A stretch of 64,000 nucleotides of DNA from an uncultured Alphaproteobacteria bacterium (lineage in GTDB: Bacteria; Pseudomonadota; Alphaproteobacteria; Caulobacterales; Hyphomonadaceae): the NCBI GenBank assembly GCA_903831255.1, contig CAIKWZ010000043.1:62001-126000 (forward strand), read 5' to 3'. Every line of letters starts with the position of its first letter. Position 1 is the stretch's first letter. Made by a program: the position numbers and the translations under genes. The notes beneath the pieces are model-generated. The model saw nothing but the letters and a program-made list of their open reading frames with translations, ran no database searches and was not told the DNA's origin. Of this stretch, positions 34,502 through 42,591 are shown in pieces.

Positions 34502-35634
34502 GCCAGAGGTCCTGGGGTCGTCTGGAGAGCTGAGGAAACAACCGTTTCGGCAAGAGCGAATGCGGTCGACATGCCGGCGCCACAGGTCACGATCGTCATG
34601 TGCACACCGGACGCGACCTCTTCTGAGAACCAGGGGCCCTGAGGGGACCATGGGTAAACGCCGGTCCAGCGTTCAATCGCTTCGCCGGGAGCGCTTTCAA
34701 AGGAATCCGAGAATGCCTCAAGGATGAGGCGGTCGTATTCAAGGGACTGGAAGGGATCGGGGGCATCAGTGTAGACATGGCTGTCGCCGACGACGATCGA
34801 ACCGTCTTCAGACTGAACCACGATCAGGTGAACGCCTGCCTCAAGGGCTTCCCGCCTTTCCAGTTTTAATCGAGCGAGAAGGTCTTTGGACGCCTCAAGC
34901 GCTGCATACCCCTCGTAGCGAGCCAGAGACAGGTCGGCCATAACAGGCGTTGGCAGACGCATGCCGTTCGGCCGGAGACGGAGCATCTGCAACTTGCACC
35001 GGGTCACCGCTCGGCGGGCGAGAGTCTCCGGGAAAAGTCCCGACAGGTCTCCTCCCGGGCACAGGAAGACAGTGGAAGCCTCGATGGGGCCGCTTGAGGT
35101 CTCGACCCCGCCCGGGCTTGCCGACAGGCAGGCTGTGACCGTCCTGAATGTCACCTTCCAGCGCTCATGAAGCCATCGCGCGAGGGCCGGCAAGGCCGTG
35201 CGGGGCTCCACCCTGAGTTCGTGTGGGCTCAGGAGCGCCGTCCTGAACGGGGTCGGGTCGAAACCTGTGAACCTGGATCGATACTCCCTCTCAGAGAGAA
35301 GTTCGCATTCCGCTCCCATCTCAGTGGCCAGAAAAGCCTCAAGGACCCTCTCCGCCTCAACCCTGTGAGCCAGTAGGCTCAGGCCGCGCTGGACGATGGG
35401 TATGCCCGCCTCGGGCGCCATAGCCTCCCAGATGTCGCGGGATCGCATGGCCGCAGACCACATTTCGCCGCGAGCCTGCCCGGAGACGGTGATAAAACCG
35501 AAATTTCGGATGCTGGCCCCGAGAGCCATGGGCTCTCGGTCGATCACAACCACCCGGGCGCCCGATCTTGCGGCTGCGTAGGCATGCGCAAGACCTACCA
35601 CGCCCATACCGACGACAGCGACATCGTAGGTCAA
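34498..35634 (-). CDS. FAD-dependent amine oxidoreductase (TIGR03364-like)
   Basis: This is a 378-residue DAO-type flavoprotein. The N-terminal dinucleotide fold is VVGMGVVGLAHAYAAARSG, followed by the FAD contact RNFGFITVSGQ and a C-terminal TIVTCGAGMSTAFALAETV. It resembles the FAD oxidoreductase family found next to phosphonatase genes (TIGR03364). By context it would convert an aminoethylphosphonate or N-methyl derivative to phosphonoacetaldehyde for PhnX. It is the first gene of the cassette, divergent from LysR, and overlaps phnX by four bases. No PhnW transaminase is present. Confidence 0.82.
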   Translation of the reverse strand: MTYDVAVVGMGVVGLAHAYAAARSGARVVVIDREPMALGASIRNFGFITVSGQARGEMWSAAMRSRDIWEAMAPEAGIPIVQRGLSLLAHRVEAERVLEAFLATEMGAECELLSEREYRSRFTGFDPTPFRTALLSPHELRVEPRTALPALARWLHERWKVTFRTVTACLSASPGGVETSSGPIEASTVFLCPGGDLSGLFPETLARRAVTRCKLQMLRLRPNGMRLPTPVMADLSLARYEGYAALEASKDLLARLKLERREALEAGVHLIVVQSEDGSIVVGDSHVYTDAPDPFQSLEYDRLILEAFSDSFESAPGEAIERWTGVYPWSPQGPWFSEEVASGVHMTIVTCGAGMSTAFALAETVVSSALQTTPGPLA

Positions 35635-35742
35635 GTCCGACCCCTCCCAAGGCTAAGCCCGGACGGACCCCGGAGACGACTCCCGACCCTGACGACGAGC
35701 GCTGATCGGGAGGTAGCGGTCTCAGCCGGTTTGACGCGAATT

Positions 35743-35791
35743 CATTCCATGCATGATCCGAATGGCTTAGGCGCCTGCAGGCAGCGCTAAG
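35743..35791. promoter_or_regulatory. Inverted repeats in the LysR/FAD-oxidase divergent region
   Basis: Two dyads lie between the divergent genes. CATTC at 35743-35747 pairs with GAATG at 35760-35764 across 12 bases, similar in size to a LysR T-N11-A site. CTTAGGCGC at 35766-35774 pairs with GCGCTAAG at 35784-35791 with one extra base. These are the likely binding sites of the LysR protein, which normally controls the divergent operon. Confidence 0.45.
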
Positions 35792-35838
35792 AAAGTGTTA
35801 CAATTCGCAGTCAGAATGGACGCCCCTGAGGCGTCGTC

Positions 35839-36765
35839 ATGTCTGTGAACTTTCAACATCTGCGTTCTTTCCTGGCCGTAGCTGCGGATCAGAACATGAC
35901 CCGTGCAGCCAGTAGGTTGAACCTGTCCCAATCAACCCTCTCAAAGCAGATCCGTGCTTTGGAGGATCGGCACGGCGTGCGTCTCTTCGCGACAAGCCGT
36001 CCGCCTCTAATTCTCACGAGGGAGGGTGAGGAACTCTTTGAGCGCGTCCATAAGCTGTTTGAACTCGCCGGCGAAATCGACGAAAGCCTTGGCTCAGGGG
36101 CCTCTGACGGTGGCGGACTTCTTAGAATTGGGACGGATAGTCCAGCCCTGGCGGCCGATCTGATCGCTCGTTGCCGTCACCAGAACGTCGACCTGGATTT
36201 CAAGGTCAGCGTATCGAACGCGGCGGGTACAAACCAGCTTCTGATGGCCGCTGCGATCGATCTGGCTATTGTCTGCGAGCCGGTCGGCCGCAATGACTAC
36301 AGCTACCGCCCCTTTTTTGAAGACGTCCTGGTCGCCGTGGTTCCTGCCGGTCTTCGCGACGATTTCGGCGACATGTTCGACCTTCGGCAGCTGGAGCGTC
36401 TGACGCTATTGACGCGGGAGCCGGCCTCGAGGACGCGAGCGACGATTAGCCAGGTTCTGGAGGCTGAAGACATTGCGCCGCTGCGGACGATGGAGGTTCA
36501 CACGCGCGAGATGATCAGGGAATGCGTGGCGCGCGGCCTTGGAGTCAGCTTCATGTTCGCCAGAGAATGTCCGCCGGATCATCGGCTCGGAATTCTCTCG
36601 ATCGCCTGCGAACCGGCCTCGGCTCGGGTCTCCGTCTATATCGCCTGTCGAAATGACCGCAAGCGACGCCCGGCAATCCGGCGGGTTCTCCAGATCGCAG
36701 AGGAAATGACTGCGCTGCGTCAATCCTGCCGCTCCCATCCTGGCGCGATGACACGTTCAAAGTGA
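35839..36765 (+). CDS. LysR-family transcriptional regulator
   Basis: This is a 308-residue LysR regulator. The N-terminal winged helix-turn-helix is clear (FQHLRSFLAVAADQNMTRAA, then LNLSQSTLSKQIRALED). The periplasmic-binding-like effector domain covers about residues 90-295. It is transcribed divergently from the FAD oxidase/phnX operon, with dyads in the 204 bases between them, so it most likely activates that operon in response to a phosphonate or phosphonoacetaldehyde. The effector is inferred. Confidence 0.9.
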   Translation: MSVNFQHLRSFLAVAADQNMTRAASRLNLSQSTLSKQIRALEDRHGVRLFATSRPPLILTREGEELFERVHKLFELAGEIDESLGSGASDGGGLLRIGTDSPALAADLIARCRHQNVDLDFKVSVSNAAGTNQLLMAAAIDLAIVCEPVGRNDYSYRPFFEDVLVAVVPAGLRDDFGDMFDLRQLERLTLLTREPASRTRATISQVLEAEDIAPLRTMEVHTREMIRECVARGLGVSFMFARECPPDHRLGILSIACEPASARVSVYIACRNDRKRRPAIRRVLQIAEEMTALRQSCRSHPGAMTRSK

Positions 36766-36787
36766 ACGGTCGGAGGTTTCCGGGATG

Positions 36788-37063
36788 TCAGGGCTCCGGG
36801 GTGTCTCTGGCCGGCGCCTGTTCGCTCATCCTGCGCGCTTCGCCTCGCCGGAGAAGGACAACGTGGATGATAAGACCCCAGCCGAACACCAAACACCAGA
36901 CCCCCATCGCAAGCGCGTAGGCGGGGGCGTCCTGCGGGCTGAGGCGCGCCCACATGATGGCGCAGGCCCCGAGGATCACCAGCAGGAGGCCGAAAAGCTG
37001 TTCCCGCCGGTGCGCCCGCCGCATCCGCCTCCCTGTTTCCTCCGGAACCGGCTCATCTGTCAT
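36788..37063 (-). CDS. Small two-helix membrane protein
   Basis: This is a 91-residue protein with a charged N-terminus and two membrane helices, about residues 24-41 and 48-70, joined by LSPQDAPA. A basic, hydrophilic tail (LLRRGEARRMSEQ) follows, giving an in-in topology. No family is recognised. It begins 12 bases after the stop of the serine hydrolase gene on the same strand, so the two are likely cotranscribed. Confidence 0.65.
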   Translation of the reverse strand: MTDEPVPEETGRRMRRAHRREQLFGLLLVILGACAIMWARLSPQDAPAYALAMGVWCLVFGWGLIIHVVLLRRGEARRMSEQAPARDTPEP

Positions 37064-37075
37064 CGCCGGTCGCGC

Positions 37076-38368
37076 CTATCGGCCGGTGAGAGCGGCGTAA
37101 AGCGCGCGTGGAGTGATCTCGCGCACGCGGGGCGTGCCGCCGGTTGGGGTTGAGCCGTTGAGGTTCTGGATCATGCCCACAAAGACGACATCATGGGTCG
37201 GGTCGATCCAGAACCAGGTTCCGAACGCTCCGCCCCAGTAGAAGGTGTTGAGGCCCTGAGGCGTGCCTGCGGCGGCGGGATCCATCACCACGGCGAAGTC
37301 CATGCCGAACCCGATCCCCTCCTGGCTTGGGCCGTAAAGGTCGACCTTCGCGGTCGGGGGCAGGACGTTGGTGCGCATAAGGCGGACGGTGTCCGCCTTG
37401 AGGATCCGCTGACCGTTGAGCGTTCCTCCGTTGCCGACCGCCTGAGCGAAGCGCCAGTAGTCGGCTGCTGTCGACATCAGCCCGCCGGACCCGGAGAGAA
37501 AGCGAGGCCGCTCTGAGGTGACGCGATTGGGCCCTGTGGTTCGGATCCGTCCCTCTGCGTCATAGGTGTGAACCGCCACGACCCGCGCGGCCTTCTCACC
37601 CGGGGCCCAGAACCCGGTGTCGGTCATGCCAAGGGGACGGAAGATGTGTTCATCCAGATACACATCGAGGGTCTGCCCGGAGAGTTTCTCAACCAGATAC
37701 CCCTGTATGTTGACGCTCGGGCCATAGTCCCAGGCCGTGCCTGGCTGGCTCGACAGAGGAAGCTTCGCCAGTTTGTCGATCATGTCCTGCAGGGTGCCGG
37801 CCTGAAGAGCATCGCCCTCATAGACGGCGCTGACCCCGAAGCCTGCTGAATGGCTCATCAGCTGCGCCATGGTCATGGGTCTCGCCATGGGCTCAAGCCC
37901 GCCGTCGGCGGTCCGGACCTTGAGGTCGGCGAACTCGGGAATGTGAAGGGAGACAGGGTCTTCAAGTTTCCATTTTCCCTGCTCCCACAACTGCATCATG
38001 GCGACCCCTGCGATCGGTTTCGTCATGGAGGCGATGCGGAAGATGCTGTCAGGCTTCAGGGGCTCGCGCGTGTCTGCGCTGGCGAGGCCGTAGGTGTCGA
38101 AGTGGACAATTTTTCCTCCCCGGGCCGCCAGCGTGGTCACGCCGGCGAGCTTGCCGGCGTCGACCAGCTGCCGGAGCTCTGACCGGAGTGCGTCCAGTCC
38201 CGCGCCCGAGAAGCCTGCCGCCTCCGGCGATGTGGTTGGAAGGCCGAGACCGGCGGCGGCTGAAGCCCGTATCGCCCCTGTCTCGGTCGGAACTCCGGCG
38301 CATCCCGAGGCGATGAGACAGGCGCCCGCGAGAGCGGCGCTCATCAGCAGTCGGCGTGATAGTGTCAT
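37076..38368 (-). CDS. Serine hydrolase (class C beta-lactamase family), lipoprotein
   Basis: This is a 430-residue exported lipoprotein (lipobox IASGC). It is of the serine beta-lactamase-like fold (EstB / class C family). The catalytic SxxK is SMTK in FRIASMTKPIAG, and the second motif is YGPSVN (YxN) in the middle. A C-terminal WGGAFGTWFWIDP block takes the KTG position, as in esterase-type members. It may be an esterase or peptidase rather than an antibiotic-hydrolysing enzyme. The ATG at 38368 follows GGGAGA by five bases; the open frame upstream to 38473 is spurious. It shares a transcript with the small membrane protein. Confidence 0.86.
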   Translation of the reverse strand: MTLSRRLLMSAALAGACLIASGCAGVPTETGAIRASAAAGLGLPTTSPEAAGFSGAGLDALRSELRQLVDAGKLAGVTTLAARGGKIVHFDTYGLASADTREPLKPDSIFRIASMTKPIAGVAMMQLWEQGKWKLEDPVSLHIPEFADLKVRTADGGLEPMARPMTMAQLMSHSAGFGVSAVYEGDALQAGTLQDMIDKLAKLPLSSQPGTAWDYGPSVNIQGYLVEKLSGQTLDVYLDEHIFRPLGMTDTGFWAPGEKAARVVAVHTYDAEGRIRTTGPNRVTSERPRFLSGSGGLMSTAADYWRFAQAVGNGGTLNGQRILKADTVRLMRTNVLPPTAKVDLYGPSQEGIGFGMDFAVVMDPAAAGTPQGLNTFYWGGAFGTWFWIDPTHDVVFVGMIQNLNGSTPTGGTPRVREITPRALYAALTGR

Positions 38369-38469
38369 AAGTCTCTCCCAGTGATCGCCGGGGCGTCTTC
38401 CGCCCTCTGGTTTTCGGCCGGACCTACGCCATCCGCCGATGAGGAGCGTCTCCCGCTCCGGCCCCCGCG

Positions 38470-40164
38470 TCAATCTCCGGCGCGTCCATCCTGACGTTCA
38501 GCCGGGGCGAGGTCCCAGGCGCGCGCGAGGTGAGCCACCATGAGGTCCCGTCGCAGGCGCGCCGTTTCCGGGGTCCAAGCCGCCACATCCCGCAGGTCTT
38601 CGGAGAGGGCGAACGCCGCCGGTCCGCCATCGGGAAAGTAGAGCGACTTCTTGGCGTCGAAGTCCGCCCGGTCCGCCGCCTGGTTCACCGCATCGGGCAG
38701 AAGCGTGAAGTTTCCAAGACATTCGGTGAGCTCCGCAATGTCCTCAGAGGATGTCCAGTGCTTCAGCCAGACAGAGGTCTTGGGAAGGGTTCTTGGAAAG
38801 ATGTGCTCGAGGGTCGCGTCGCTCTCCGGGGCGAGGGCCGCGCCGCCGGGAACCGCAGCGTTGAGGCGCATGACGAGCGCTCGCCTCTGCTTGAAGTTCG
38901 GGAACCGCCCGCGGAGCCTCTCGAGAAAACGGAATTCTTCCTCCCGGGTGAGATCAAGGGGAGATCCCGATGCGAAAATCGCCCCCGGGGTGTCCATGGC
39001 GTCCATGAGACGACGATAGCGCTTGTGCCGGTAGTCTCGCTCCTTGATCGAGTACTGCATCATGTAGGCGAGGCGTTCGAGCCGGGAGAAAAAGCGCGCC
39101 GAGATTTCGGGGTCGGACGGTCCCTCGATCAGGAACTTGATGGCGGGCGCCCGCCAGCTCTCATGATGAATCGACCTGAGGAAGCACAGGCTCCTGAGAG
39201 CGTCCGGTCCCGGGTCGATGTCGTGGACCGCTCCGGTTGAAACCGTGTCGTACGCGTCGACGAAACGCGGCAGAACCTCATTGATGAACCGCGACACCGG
39301 CATGCGTGCCGTCACGGATTTCATGAGGCCATCGATGAACTCGCCCTTCATCGACCGGTCATAGAGAAAGCGGATCTGCTTGAGCATGCCCTCGAACGCG
39401 ACCGATCCCAGGCGCCCTGAGAACTCATTCCACCGGCTCGAATTGGTGATCGCCTCCTCGTCGGAAAATCCCGCCTGTTCAAACAGCGCCGACTTGAGAA
39501 TATCGTGATCCGACAGGGGTTTGCCGCGCTGATTGAGAACAAGGAAGACCTTGTATCCCAGATTGTGCTCGCCGACCCGGACCCTCGCAAGAGAGACGTT
39601 ATGGGCGAGCCATCGGGCGAACCTTATGCGTTCCTCCGACGCCATTTCCCGGAGCTCGTCGTGGATCGCTCGCACCGCCGATGCGATTCGGAGCTGGGAT
39701 TCTGAAGCGGCCGCCGCCTCGGCCTCGTCCAGATTGAGCGTTGCGCCCCGCTTCTGCACATGGGCCCGGAAGAAGGCCGTGTCGAGATGATTGAGCGTGA
39801 CCCTCCATCGCCTGCGCTCGCCCCAGATCAGCGCCTCATGACCGATCATGGCGTGAAGATCCGCGGCGTCGCTGTCCTCAGGCGCCAGATCGCGAAGGAC
39901 GGCGAGCATGATGGTGAGCGTTGTCAGGCGCTGCTGCCCGTCGACGACATCGGAGGGGCCCCGGGCCTTCGGATGAATGACCACGATCGCGCCCAGGAAG
40001 TAGATCGTGTCGGTCTCGAAGGCCTCAAGAAGATCGGCGAGCAGCGCGCTGGTCTCCGCGTCCTCCCAGGCGAACCCCCGCTGATAAGGGGGGACGCGAA
40101 GGTCGGCTGTCGATCCGAAGATCTCGCGAATGCTGAGCACTTCGGCCTGAAGAGCCGAGGACAT
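38470..40164 (-). CDS. DUF262/DUF1524 protein (GmrSD-like)
   Basis: This is a 564-residue protein with an N-terminal DUF262 domain (about residues 8-225). PPYQRGFAW and the signature DGQQR at residues 75-79 lie in it. A helical middle follows, then a C-terminal DUF1524 HNH-type nuclease domain with LEHIFPRT, LGNFTLL and a downstream Asn and Lys. This layout matches single-chain relatives of the type IV restriction enzyme GmrSD, in which DUF262 uses nucleotide and DUF1524 cuts DNA. It stands alone without a methylase. Defence against modified phage DNA is likely but inferred. Confidence 0.86.
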   Translation of the reverse strand: MSSALQAEVLSIREIFGSTADLRVPPYQRGFAWEDAETSALLADLLEAFETDTIYFLGAIVVIHPKARGPSDVVDGQQRLTTLTIMLAVLRDLAPEDSDAADLHAMIGHEALIWGERRRWRVTLNHLDTAFFRAHVQKRGATLNLDEAEAAAASESQLRIASAVRAIHDELREMASEERIRFARWLAHNVSLARVRVGEHNLGYKVFLVLNQRGKPLSDHDILKSALFEQAGFSDEEAITNSSRWNEFSGRLGSVAFEGMLKQIRFLYDRSMKGEFIDGLMKSVTARMPVSRFINEVLPRFVDAYDTVSTGAVHDIDPGPDALRSLCFLRSIHHESWRAPAIKFLIEGPSDPEISARFFSRLERLAYMMQYSIKERDYRHKRYRRLMDAMDTPGAIFASGSPLDLTREEEFRFLERLRGRFPNFKQRRALVMRLNAAVPGGAALAPESDATLEHIFPRTLPKTSVWLKHWTSSEDIAELTECLGNFTLLPDAVNQAADRADFDAKKSLYFPDGGPAAFALSEDLRDVAAWTPETARLRRDLMVAHLARAWDLAPAERQDGRAGD

Positions 40165-40210
40165 TGCTGTGGTCTCCCTGACGAATTAGGCTAACTACTC
40201 GTATCTTTCG

Positions 40211-40238
40211 ACGGGGACCAGAGTCCCGTATGTTTTTT
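40211..40238 (+). terminator. Hairpin with U-tract just upstream of the FAH gene
   Basis: ACGGGGAC and GTCCCGT form a 7-bp stem with one bulged base and a 4-base loop (40211-40229). After three bases comes a run of six T residues at 40233-40238. It ends 13 bases before the FAH start codon, so it could stop antisense transcripts from DUF262 or act as an attenuator in the leader. Confidence 0.45.
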
Positions 40239-40251
40239 GGCGGTGATTGGC

Positions 40252-41124
40252 ATGAAACTGGCGGTGTTCGACGCGGGCGCAGGCCCGAGCCTCGGCGTGG
40301 TTGAAGGCGAGGAGGTGGTCGACGTCCGACGATCGGCCCCCCACCTCTCGCCCTCACCGGTCGACATCCTCGCGGCAGGCGAGGCGGGCCTTTCGGCTGT
40401 GCGAGCGGCAGCGAAGACGGCCCCCCGCCATGCGCTGGCCTCGGTTCGTCTGCTGGCCCCTGTTGCGCGGCCGCGAAAAATCCTTGGCATCGGCCTGAAT
40501 TATCATGCGCATGCCGCCGAGACAGGTCGGGAAGCCCCGAAGGTGCAGCTCTGGTTCAACAAACAGGTCACCGCCGTCAACGATCCATTCGCGCCGGTCA
40601 TGCTGCCTGCGGTTTCCTCAGCTCTCGATTACGAGGTTGAACTGGTGGTCGTCATCGGCCGCAGGGGCCGACGCGTGCCGCGCGACCGCGCTCACGAGAT
40701 CGTCGGCGGATATATGTGCGGGTGCGATTACACCATTCGTGACTGGCAGGCCGCGAGCCCGACGATGATCATGGGAAAGGGGTTCGACACTCATGCGCCG
40801 GCGGGACCGTGGATCACCACTCCCGACGAGGTGGGGGATGTCTCGAAGCTCGGTCTGCGTTGCATGGTCAATGGCGAGGTTCGTCAGAACAGCGTCGTGG
40901 GCGATATGATTTTCGACGTCGCCGCGCAGATCGAGCATCTGACGAAGGCCTTCACTCTTGAGCCTGGCGACCTCCTGTTCACCGGCACGCCTGAGGGCGT
41001 CGGGTTCGCCCGAAAGCCTCCCTCCTATCTGAGAGCCGGCGATCGGGTTCGTGTTGAGATCGACCGCCTGGGCGCGATCGAGGCGCTGATTGAGGCCGAG
41101 ACGGACGCGCCGATCATCGGCTGA
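40252..41124 (+). CDS. Fumarylacetoacetate hydrolase family protein
   Basis: This is a 290-residue FAH-family metal-dependent hydrolase or decarboxylase. The C-terminal catalytic domain starts after KILGIGLNYHAHAAE. It carries the metal-ligand blocks DYEVELVVVIG and MCGCDYTIRDWQ, then KGFDTHAPAGPW and TGTPEGVGFA. Relatives cleave acylpyruvates or decarboxylate oxaloacetate-type compounds in aromatic catabolism. The ATG at 40252 is chosen; a TTG five codons earlier lies within the T-run of an upstream hairpin. No pathway partner is adjacent. Confidence 0.87.
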   Translation: MKLAVFDAGAGPSLGVVEGEEVVDVRRSAPHLSPSPVDILAAGEAGLSAVRAAAKTAPRHALASVRLLAPVARPRKILGIGLNYHAHAAETGREAPKVQLWFNKQVTAVNDPFAPVMLPAVSSALDYEVELVVVIGRRGRRVPRDRAHEIVGGYMCGCDYTIRDWQAASPTMIMGKGFDTHAPAGPWITTPDEVGDVSKLGLRCMVNGEVRQNSVVGDMIFDVAAQIEHLTKAFTLEPGDLLFTGTPEGVGFARKPPSYLRAGDRVRVEIDRLGAIEALIEAETDAPIIG

Positions 41125-41256
41125 TCCCGCACGCAGGACCCGGGAGGGCCGGGGGGCTACGGTCATCCACAGGCATGTGGACGCGCAGGGCTCCTGGACG
41201 GCCCCGCGCTGCGCGGGACGTCTCGCCCTCGCCTTGGCGGGCGTGCTAGGACGGGT

Positions 41257-41285
41257 GACTTGTCGATAAAAAAAGTCGACAAGTC
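41257..41285. promoter_or_regulatory. 10-bp inverted repeat upstream of the TipF-like gene
   Basis: GACTTGTCGA at 41257-41266 and TCGACAAGTC at 41276-41285 form a perfect dyad with an A-rich 9-base spacer. It is 42 bases before the start of the TipF-like gene. Its symmetry suggests an operator; without a T-run it is unlikely to be a terminator. Confidence 0.5.
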
Positions 41286-41327
41286 GCATATGGGCGAATC
41301 ATCGCTCCGAGGGGCTGTCCGCACGTT

Positions 41328-42569
41328 ATGCCAGTGATCGCGCACATCACGCTGGCGCTCGCCTACATCACCGCCTCGGCGGTGGGCGGGGTCGCATTGT
41401 ATCGCTTTCTCGCCTACGAGCCCGTGACAGCGGGGCTCGTGGCGGCGGCCGCGTGCCTCGCCGTGATGCAGCTTCACATGGCTGTGTCGCGCCTTGGCGG
41501 CGGGGAAGCCGAGCGCGAGGTGCGCAAGCTTAAGAACGAAGTGCGTCGTCTCGGCGCGCGTGTGACGGAAAGCGAATCCCGGACGGCCGATCTCAGGATT
41601 GACCTGGAGCGGGAGGCGGCGGCTCGACGCGAAACGATCGTCTCTGAAATGCGCGGGCTCGAGGATGCGATCGGGCGTCTCGGCCGGAGTTTTGAAACCC
41701 GCCTGCAGTCGATAAGACTTGAGGCGAGCGAAACGCGGGTCGACGCCTCCGGGGCGCTGGATGCGGTGCGTGACGCCCTGCGTGAAAACCGCGTTGATCT
41801 TCATCTGCAGCCGATCGTGAACCTGCCGCAGCGGCGGGTTTGCTTTTACGAGGGTTATACCCGGCTTCGCCGGGCTGACGGCAAGCTCATCATGCCAGGC
41901 GAGTTCCTCGCCGCAGCTGAGCGCGCCAATCTGCTGGGCGTCATCGATAACATGCTGTTGTTCCGCTGCGTGCAGATCGTCCGACGCCTGTCGGAACGGG
42001 ATCGCCGCATCGGCGTCTTCTGCAACATCGCCATGGCCTCCCTGGAGGATGAGAACTTTTTCCCGCCCTTCCTGGAGTTCATGAAGGAAAACAGGGATTT
42101 GGCGGGGTCTATGATCTTCGAGCTCGGCGTTCGGGCCTTCCGTCAGCGTTCAGACACGGCCTCGCGGAACATGGGAAGGCTGCGCGATCTCGGTTTCCGG
42201 TTCTCGCTCGATAAGGGCGAGGGACTGATTTTTGACCTGCCCGAGCTTCAGGCGTCAGGCGTGCGGTTCGTGAAAGTCCAGGGCGATCGCCTGCTTCAGG
42301 AGCTGACCCCCGGCGGGGAGCGTCCGATTTCGGCTGTGTCCCGGGAAATCTCCGCAGAGGATGTTCCGGCCGTGTTTGCAAGGTATGGCGTTGATCTGAT
42401 TGCGGAAAAGGTCGAGAGCGAGAAGTCGGTGATCGAGATTCTCGAATTCGCCATCCCCTACGGTCAGGGCCATGTCTTCGGAGCGCCTCGTCCCATCAAG
42501 GGCTCGCTCCTTGAGGAAACCGCCCCACCCCCTGACTTCCTTCGGCGCGTCAGCCAGGCGGCGATGTGA
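41328..42569 (+). CDS. tipF: TipF-like degenerate EAL-domain protein
   Basis: This is a 413-residue membrane protein. Two N-terminal helices (about residues 3-24 and 34-50) lead into a coiled coil (about 60-135) and then an EAL domain (about 145-405). The EAL signature is EGYTR rather than ExLxR. The DDFGTG block reads LDKGEG and KID reads KVQ, so metal ligands are lost and phosphodiesterase activity is unlikely. This matches Caulobacter TipF, a c-di-GMP receptor needed for flagellar placement. CheZ and CheY lie about 1 kb downstream. Confidence 0.78.
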   Translation: MPVIAHITLALAYITASAVGGVALYRFLAYEPVTAGLVAAAACLAVMQLHMAVSRLGGGEAEREVRKLKNEVRRLGARVTESESRTADLRIDLEREAAARRETIVSEMRGLEDAIGRLGRSFETRLQSIRLEASETRVDASGALDAVRDALRENRVDLHLQPIVNLPQRRVCFYEGYTRLRRADGKLIMPGEFLAAAERANLLGVIDNMLLFRCVQIVRRLSERDRRIGVFCNIAMASLEDENFFPPFLEFMKENRDLAGSMIFELGVRAFRQRSDTASRNMGRLRDLGFRFSLDKGEGLIFDLPELQASGVRFVKVQGDRLLQELTPGGERPISAVSREISAEDVPAVFARYGVDLIAEKVESEKSVIEILEFAIPYGQGHVFGAPRPIKGSLLEETAPPPDFLRRVSQAAM

Positions 42570-42591
42570 CCTTATTCCCCGGAGAGGTCTC

